Assembly: GCA_963772955.1 (NCBI GenBank)
Contig: CAVYZF010000023.1
Coordinates: 124,001-188,000, forward strand
Reading direction: 5' to 3'
Source of the DNA: Gp6-AA40 sp963772955
Lineage (GTDB): Bacteria; Acidobacteriota; Vicinamibacteria; Vicinamibacterales; UBA2999
Length of the DNA stretch: 64,000 bases
The position numbers and the translations under genes were made by a program. Below, piece by piece: positions 58,484 through 64,000 of the stretch (position 1 is its first letter; each line of letters opens with the position of its first letter). The notes beneath the pieces were generated by a model. It searched no databases. It saw only the letters and a list, made by a program, of their open reading frames with translations, and was not told where the DNA came from.

Positions 58484-61414
58484 TCACTGACCGGAGAGAG
58501 ACGATGCGCTGAACGTTAGGAGCCAGATGTCTCCCTCCGTTACGCGCCGTGAGAAGAACGCTTCTCGCCCCTCTCGCGTCAGCTGCGGCGGTCCGATAGT
58601 GTCACGCTCCACCGAGAACACTTTGTGGACCTTCCGAGAACGCGTGTCGACAACGTGGAAGTCTCGTCCGCCGGAGACGAACATCAACTGGTGGCTGTCG
58701 GGTAGCCATACCGGGTACCCACCGAAATCAGTGAGCCGGTCGAACTTCCGCGTTCGTAGCGAATACGTCAGGATGCCGCGCGCCGCCAAACCTGCCTGAC
58801 CCGCCAGCTGCGCTCCGTCCGGGGACCACGCGTTGACAACGAATTCGTCGGGACTGTCAGGCGGCGGCGATATCACTTCCGGTTTCTGCTCGTTCCACGG
58901 TCGGTGCGGGTCGAACGTGTACACGTTGTTTTCGGAATGGCCAATGCCAGCTGCCATGAGAACGGCGATCCGCGACCCATCGGGCGACCACGCGGGGTAG
59001 ATCGCGTCAGCGAGCGGACTCAATTGCTGGCGCTCGCTGCCGTCCGGGCGAATCTTCCACAAGTACTGATCCTTGCCGCGAATTGAGTGGAAGGCGATCC
59101 ATTGGCCGTCAGGCGACCATCGCGGCATTCTGTCGATTGGCTCTGCCTCGCTCGTGAGTTGCCGTTGCCCCGTGCCATCTGTGCGAGCGACGTAGAGATG
59201 ACCCTCGGGTTGAACGCTCGAGTAGAACACGACCCATTTGCCGTCGGGAGACGGGTCGGGATTGGCCCACAAGCGCGACCCGGTCGTGAGCCACGTTGCC
59301 TCACCACGTGGGATACCGGTCGCCGGATCTATCGGGAGCTTCTGAATGTTGCGGCTGCGCAAGATCGAGCTGTAGGCGATCTTGGTGCCGTCGGCGGAAA
59401 TCGCTATGTGGGCAGCGAAAGGAGACGGTGTGATCACTGCTTCGGGGGGACCATCGGTTTTTCCAGAAGCTTCGTCGATGGAAACACGCCACAAATTGAC
59501 TGGGCCGCCACGGCCGCTGACGAAATACAGATGCCGGCCATCGGGAGCCCACACCGGATTCCAGTTCAGCGCGCCATCCGTCGTGACGGCAACCGGATTG
59601 GCACCAGAACGATCGACCGTTCCGATGTCCAATCGCGTGCTGCCCGCGATCGCGCCTCTCGTTGTGTATGCGATCCGGTGACCGTTCGGCGACCAGCTTG
59701 GTAACACCGCGTCGACATTTCCGAGCTGCCGCTCTTCGCCCGATGCCACGTTGACGATCCACAACGAACTCAGCCCCAGCGTGTTCTGTGGATCGAGGTC
59801 TGCGTTCTCGGATGTGAAGGCGATTTCACTGCCGTCGGGGGACCATGTTGGCTTGAATCCACGTCGCGTCAGTCGTCTGACTGCCTCTCCCGTGCGGCCC
59901 ATGACAAAGATTCCACCGCCGTCGCGGCCCGATCGAAAGGCGATGCGCTCGCCGTCACGTGAGAACGACGGCTGATCGTCATCGTCATTTGCGTCAGCCG
60001 TGAGGTTGATTGGCGTCTGACCCGTCGTGCTCTGAAGGAAGATGTCGCGGTTGCCCTCGACATCGCCCCCGTATACGACCCACTTGCCATCAGGCGACAG
60101 GCTTGGGAACCACTCGAGTCCTGGCTGCGAGGTGATCTGCGTGAACGTTGGCTGTACGAGCCCAGGAGATCCCAAACGTGCGTCCCAGGTCCTCCAGACG
60201 AATCCGGCAATGAGCGCTATCGCCGCAGCTAAGATTCCGACGACGGCAAGTGACTGCCGCTCTCGCGCAAAATCAAGTGCTCGCTTGAAAAAGGAGCGGC
60301 TCGCAAATCGGCCGCTTGCGTCGTCGAGCTCAATACAGGCATCGCCGATATCGCGAAGACGTCTGCTGACCTCTTTTTCCAGACAGCGCCGCAACAAATG
60401 GCGGACGCTGGTGGGCGTAGACGATGGAAGCCTCCGCCAGTCTGGTTCGCGCTCGAGGATCGCGGCCATCGTGTCAGAGACCGTTTCACGATAAAACGCC
60501 CTCTGGCCGGTGAGCGTCTCGTACAACACGCAGCCGAAGGCCCAGATGTCAGCGCGCTTGTCCACGGGCTTGCCGCGGGTCTGCTCCGGGCTCATGTAGG
60601 CGGCAGTCCCCAGAATGATGCCGTCGCTCGTAGCGTTCACGGTAATCGTCGGTGAGTGAGCGAGCTCCGGTGTGGCTCCCTCGCCATCCGTTTTTGCCAA
60701 CCCGAAGTCGAGGACCTTGACTACCCCGGCTGGCGTCACCTTTATGTTCGCAGGCTTGAGATCGCGATGAACGATGCCCTTATCGTGCGCGGCTGAGAGC
60801 GCGTCGGCGATTTGCCGGCCGATCGAGAGCGCTTCCTCAACCGCTAGGCGGCCGCCTTTGATGAGATCCGCAAGGGTCGGCCCTTCGACGAGTTCCAACA
60901 CGAGCGCGGGAGCGGTTCCGGTCTCTTCAATACCGTAGATTCCCGCAATGTGCGGATGACTGAGCGCCGCCAGCACGCGGGCTTCTCGCTCGAATCGTGC
61001 AAGGCGCTCGGGGTGCGTCGTAAAAGCGCGCGGCAGGATCTTGATCGCGACATCGCGTCCGAGCCGGGCGTCATGTGCGCGATATACCTCGCCCATTCCG
61101 CCCACGCCAAGCGGCGCAACGATCTCGTAGTTTCCGAGCCGACTGCCGGCGATCAACCCAGGAGAAGAGGGACTGACCGAACGCATCGTGTCGAATGCGT
61201 TCCGCAACTCCGCCAACAACGAATCGGACGCACTTGGCCACTGTACGGTGAAGGCGGAGCCGGGTCGATTCGCCGCCAGCAACACTTCCACTTCCCGGCG
61301 CAGCGTTTCATCCCCCGAGACCGCAGCAGACAGGAACGCGGACCGATCCGACGGCGGTTGTTTGACCGCAGCTTCGAACAGATGTTTGACGCGCAGCCAT
61401 CGATCATCGGTCAT
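58484..61414 (-). CDS. Ser/Thr protein kinase with C-terminal TolB-like propeller
   Basis: A 976-aa membrane kinase built like its neighbour at 51 kb. The N-terminal ~90-residue extension opens MTDDRWLRVKHLFEAAV. The kinase domain (~94-365) has LGVGGMGEVYRA, Lys125 in VAIKILPRA, HRDLKPAN, LDFGLAK and AYMSPEQTRG. One helix lies at ~400-420 (LAVVGILAAAIALIAGFVW). About 550 residues of PD40/WD40-like blades follow (SPDGKWVVYGG, FSRDGERIAFRSGRDG, WSPDGQWIAFHSIRG). The propeller lies outside the cytoplasm and is presumed to sense. It is intact, and ends 2 bp from the convergent TolB-like gene. No partner response protein is coded nearby apart from the ECF factor. Confidence 0.93.
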   Translation of the reverse strand: MTDDRWLRVKHLFEAAVKQPPSDRSAFLSAAVSGDETLRREVEVLLAANRPGSAFTVQWPSASDSLLAELRNAFDTMRSVSPSSPGLIAGSRLGNYEIVAPLGVGGMGEVYRAHDARLGRDVAIKILPRAFTTHPERLARFEREARVLAALSHPHIAGIYGIEETGTAPALVLELVEGPTLADLIKGGRLAVEEALSIGRQIADALSAAHDKGIVHRDLKPANIKVTPAGVVKVLDFGLAKTDGEGATPELAHSPTITVNATSDGIILGTAAYMSPEQTRGKPVDKRADIWAFGCVLYETLTGQRAFYRETVSDTMAAILEREPDWRRLPSSTPTSVRHLLRRCLEKEVSRRLRDIGDACIELDDASGRFASRSFFKRALDFARERQSLAVVGILAAAIALIAGFVWRTWDARLGSPGLVQPTFTQITSQPGLEWFPSLSPDGKWVVYGGDVEGNRDIFLQSTTGQTPINLTADANDDDDQPSFSRDGERIAFRSGRDGGGIFVMGRTGEAVRRLTRRGFKPTWSPDGSEIAFTSENADLDPQNTLGLSSLWIVNVASGEERQLGNVDAVLPSWSPNGHRIAYTTRGAIAGSTRLDIGTVDRSGANPVAVTTDGALNWNPVWAPDGRHLYFVSGRGGPVNLWRVSIDEASGKTDGPPEAVITPSPFAAHIAISADGTKIAYSSILRSRNIQKLPIDPATGIPRGEATWLTTGSRLWANPDPSPDGKWVVFYSSVQPEGHLYVARTDGTGQRQLTSEAEPIDRMPRWSPDGQWIAFHSIRGKDQYLWKIRPDGSERQQLSPLADAIYPAWSPDGSRIAVLMAAGIGHSENNVYTFDPHRPWNEQKPEVISPPPDSPDEFVVNAWSPDGAQLAGQAGLAARGILTYSLRTRKFDRLTDFGGYPVWLPDSHQLMFVSGGRDFHVVDTRSRKVHKVFSVERDTIGPPQLTREGREAFFSRRVTEGDIWLLTFSASSLSGQ

Positions 61415-61946
61415 ATGCGAACCGCCATGCCACGTTCACGGGCGTTCTACGCGGCACCTTTCTAGTGTGAGGACAGCATAGGGGCTCGACCCTACGACCG
61501 CAACGGCCAAAGCTCCGCCCAGACCGCTCAAGTGATGACGAAACACGCTTCCACTTACGACGCTCGGCGTCTCGAGCAGCGCGGCCGGGAGACGTAAACG
61601 CATCGGGGAACGGAAGCGTGGTCAACAATTCGACGCGGCACAAAGCGAGGTGCCGCGGAGAAGCGCGAACGATCCCTTGCTTCGCGTGTGTGAGGTGACA
61701 GTCTTCAGTCCGTCTATTCGTGGTCGAGACTGCGCGAGATACAAGCTGCTACCTTGTCAGCCCCGCCCGCGGTCGGCGTTGCGCCGTTTTTCGCAACTGA
61801 GCGTAAAAAGGCTAGGCGTTCCTCGCGCTGGGAGCGCGCTGATCTGCTGGAAATCGCTGCGAAAGCGCTTGCTGACGCGTTGAGCGCGCGAGCCACTTCT
61901 CCTTTGCTGGCCGCTAGTCTCTGCCGATAGAATCAGCGTCGCCCAC
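61415..61946. other. Intergenic, 532 bp, divergent kinase promoters
   Basis: The space between two divergent kinase genes. Short open frames are present on both strands, but none has a ribosome-binding site or recognisable protein character. I find no strong palindrome, repeat or tRNA. It should hold both kinase promoters; its size is unusually large for this gene-dense window. Confidence 0.45.
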
Positions 61947-64000
61947 ATGTCGCTGTCCTCCGGCACGCGGCTCGGCTCCTACGAGATTCTGGCGCTCATC
62001 GGAGCAGGCGGTATGGGCGAGGTGTATCGGGCCAGGGACACGAAGTTACACCGCGAGGTCGCGATCAAAGTCCTGCCGGTATCGCTCGCCGGTGATCCCG
62101 ACCGTCTCGCGCGCTTCGGCCGAGAAGCGCAGATCTTAGCGGCTCTCAACCATCCAAACATTGCGCACATTCATGGTCTCGAAGAGACGATGGGGCTGTC
62201 GGCGCTCGTCATGGAACTCGTCGAAGGGTCGACGCTCGCCGACCGCATCGCGCATGGGCCGATTCCAATCGACGAGGTGTTGCCTGTTGCCCGGCAGATC
62301 GCAGAGGCGCTCGAAGCGGCACATGAGCAGGGGATCATCCATCGCGATCTGAAACCGGACAACATCAAGCTGCGGGCCGACGGCACGGTCAAGATTCTCG
62401 ACTTCGGCATCGCGAAGGTGCTGGAGCCGACGATCTCCGCGCCTGTCGATGCGACGGCCTCACCAACCATCACAGCGCCCGCGATGACTGGCACCGGCGT
62501 CCTGCTCGGCACCGCGGCCTATATGAGTCCCGAGCAGGCGCGCGGACAATCCGTCGATCGACGCGCTGACATCTGGGCGTTCGGCTGCGTGCTGTTCGAG
62601 ATGCTGAGCGGCCGCCGCACGTTCCGCGGGGAGACGGTCACCGACACGCTGGCGTCGGTGATGCGGGACTCGCCACCGCTCGACGCGCTGCCGGCGGCGA
62701 CGCCGCCGCGTGTGCGGCTCTTGATCGCCCGATGCCTGGAGCGCGATCCAAGGCGGCGACTGCGCGACATCGGCGATGCCCGGCTCGAACTCGAGACGCT
62801 GGACGCCGCGGCGCCGGCGGAGCAGCCGCCGGCGCCACACCGCCCCATCCTCGGCTGGCAATTACTTGCCGCTGGATTGATGCTCGTCGCCGCCGGCGGT
62901 GCGTTCACCTGGTGGATCGATCGCATGACAGCGCGAGACGCGTCGGCGGGCGCGGATGTCCTGCGCCTGACATCAGACGCCGGATTGACGACCGATCCGA
63001 CGCTGTCGCCGGACGGGAAGCTGGTCGTGTACACGTCGGATCGCGCTGGCGCCGAGAACCTCGATCTGTGGGTGCAACAGATCGACGGCGGCGCGCCACT
63101 GCGTTTGACCTCCGATCCCGCGGACGAACACGAACCGTCGTTTTCGCCAGACGGTACTCGGATTGTGTTTCGATCCGAGCGCGACGGCGGTGGCGTCTAT
63201 GTCATGCCCGCACTGGGCGGCGAACCGAGATTGATCGCGAGGGAGGGCCGCCAGCCGCGTTTCTCGCCCGACGGCTCCCGGATTGCGTACGTCACTGGCA
63301 GGGGGACCAGCCGGGGTGGGTCTACGGAGGGAAGCCTCTTTGTCGTTCCGTCCGGCGGTGGGAGCGCCCAGATGCTCGTGTCCGGGGACGTCGGCGCCGC
63401 CTTTCCTGTATGGTCGCCCGACGGCGCCTTCATTCTGTTTGGAGCCGGGTAGGTACCGGATCGAGGACTGGGCCATCGTGCGTTCAGACCGTGCCGAGAG
63501 GGTCACCCTGGAGCTCTCAGGACTTCAGCGGGCTGGTCTCGCCGATCTCGCGCCTCGCGATTGGCTCACCGGCAATCGCGTTCTCTTCGAGGCGAAATCG
63601 GGCGACAGCTCGCATATCTTCGAGATTGGAGTGTCGTCCCCCTCCTGGATTGCTAGCGCATGGCAGCTCGATGCGTCGCCTCGGCGGCTGACGTTCGGCA
63701 CGGCACAGGACGAGCGGCCGGCGGTGGCCTCCCTAGCATCGGCGGCCGGCCTTCGCCGCCTCGCCTTCGCGAGCGTGTCTCACAAGGAAAATGTCTGGAG
63801 CGTCGCGCTCGATACCAACCGCCCGGGTTCAGGAAGCACGCTCACGCAGCTGACGCATGGAACCACGTCACATGTCTTTCCATCTGTTTCCGCGGATGGC
63901 ACAAAACTGACATACATCTCTGACGCCGCGTACAACGATCATGTCTCGCTCCTCGATTTGAAGACCGGAAAAACGTCTCTGCTCTCGACAACCGTCTCCA
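61947..64000 (+). CDS. Ser/Thr protein kinase with TolB-like propeller, frameshifted, 3' end outside window
   Basis: A kinase without the N-terminal extension of its neighbours. Domain ~9-275: LIGAGGMGEVYRA, Lys41 in VAIKVLP, HRDLKPDN, LDFGIAK and AYMSPEQARG. A membrane helix lies at ~310-328 (WQLLAAGLMLVAAGGAFTWW), then PD40 blades (LSPDGKLVVYTSDRAG, FSPDGTRIVFRSERDG, FSPDGSRIAYVTG). TAG at 63450-63452 ends the frame after FILFGAG. The propeller, however, continues in the +1 frame from about 63454 (YRIEDWAIVRSD, LTGNRVLFEAKSGD, SVSADGTKLTYISD) and runs to the window edge. One inserted base, T at about 63450, explains it. The kinase domain itself is intact, so a truncated product would still be a membrane kinase. 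Confidence 0.87.

Noticed and set aside
61415..61946. Small genes in the gap between divergent kinases
   Set aside because: Several 60-80 codon frames exist on both strands but none has an initiation site or recognisable features.

Overview
The window is high-GC bacterial chromosome. Its gene content points to the Acidobacteriota, most likely a soil or sediment relative of the Vicinamibacteria. The pointers are three very large carboxypeptidase-regulatory/plug/beta-barrel TonB-dependent receptors, three Ser/Thr kinases with C-terminal TolB-like propellers, an ECF sigma factor of the TIGR02999 type, a TIGR03435 protein, a PadR plus ADOP-type permease pair, and a DUF1592/DUF1552 operon. This placement is an inference from families, not from a marker gene. 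There is no rRNA, CRISPR array, prophage or intact transposon. The only RNA gene found is one tRNA-Ser(GGA).

Layout. 1-8 kb: the 5' part of lysC diverges from cfa, followed by a SnoaL-like protein, a TonB C-terminal fragment, a large TonB receptor and a small membrane zinc-motif protein. 8-14.5 kb: an iorAB-type Tat-exported molybdenum hydroxylase, two divergent citrate synthases (one fused to a DNA-binding domain) and a LacI regulator. 14.5-24 kb: a broken membrane gene, a second receptor followed by an exported beta-propeller, a DoxX/AraC pair, an exported VOC protein and a coupled PEGA/outer-membrane pair. 23.9-29.3 kb: a tightly overlapping ankyrin - DUF1592 cytochrome - DUF1552 operon. 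29.4-33.9 kb: a four-gene operon in which every product carries an export signal (Tat-type ThDP enzyme, cytochrome c, VOC protein, NHL propeller). 34-42 kb: PadR and a damaged ADOP permease, an AlkZ-related protein coupled to a serine hydrolase, TetR, a zinc metallopeptidase and a serine-hydrolase pseudoenzyme. 42-46.6 kb: a patchwork beside the tRNA made of gene fragments, an IS3-type remnant and a methyltransferase. 46.6-50.7 kb: an ArsR-rhodanese / MFS / rhodanese-MBL / nucleoside phosphorylase operon that looks like sulfane-sulfur handling. 51-64 kb: a signalling and uptake cluster of three kinases, an ECF sigma factor, a third TonB receptor and an exported TolB-like protein.

Two features of the non-coding DNA stand out. 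First, several intergenic spaces are filled by degenerate tandem repeats with a strict 7-base period but a different base sequence at each site (3.75, 8.1, 33.9 and 34.0 kb), resembling the heptanucleotide STRRs of filamentous cyanobacteria. Second, a GTAGAGGCG-type hairpin recurs at gene ends and twice supplies the stop codon itself.

Six genes carry coding lesions: single-base frameshifts at about 15.2, 42.37, 55.71, 57.64 and 63.45 kb, plus an internal deletion in the ADOP permease. Several more are 5'- or 3'-truncated fragments. The single-base shifts could be sequencing errors, so those reading frames are kept as genes; multi-lesion genes and fragments are called pseudogenes.
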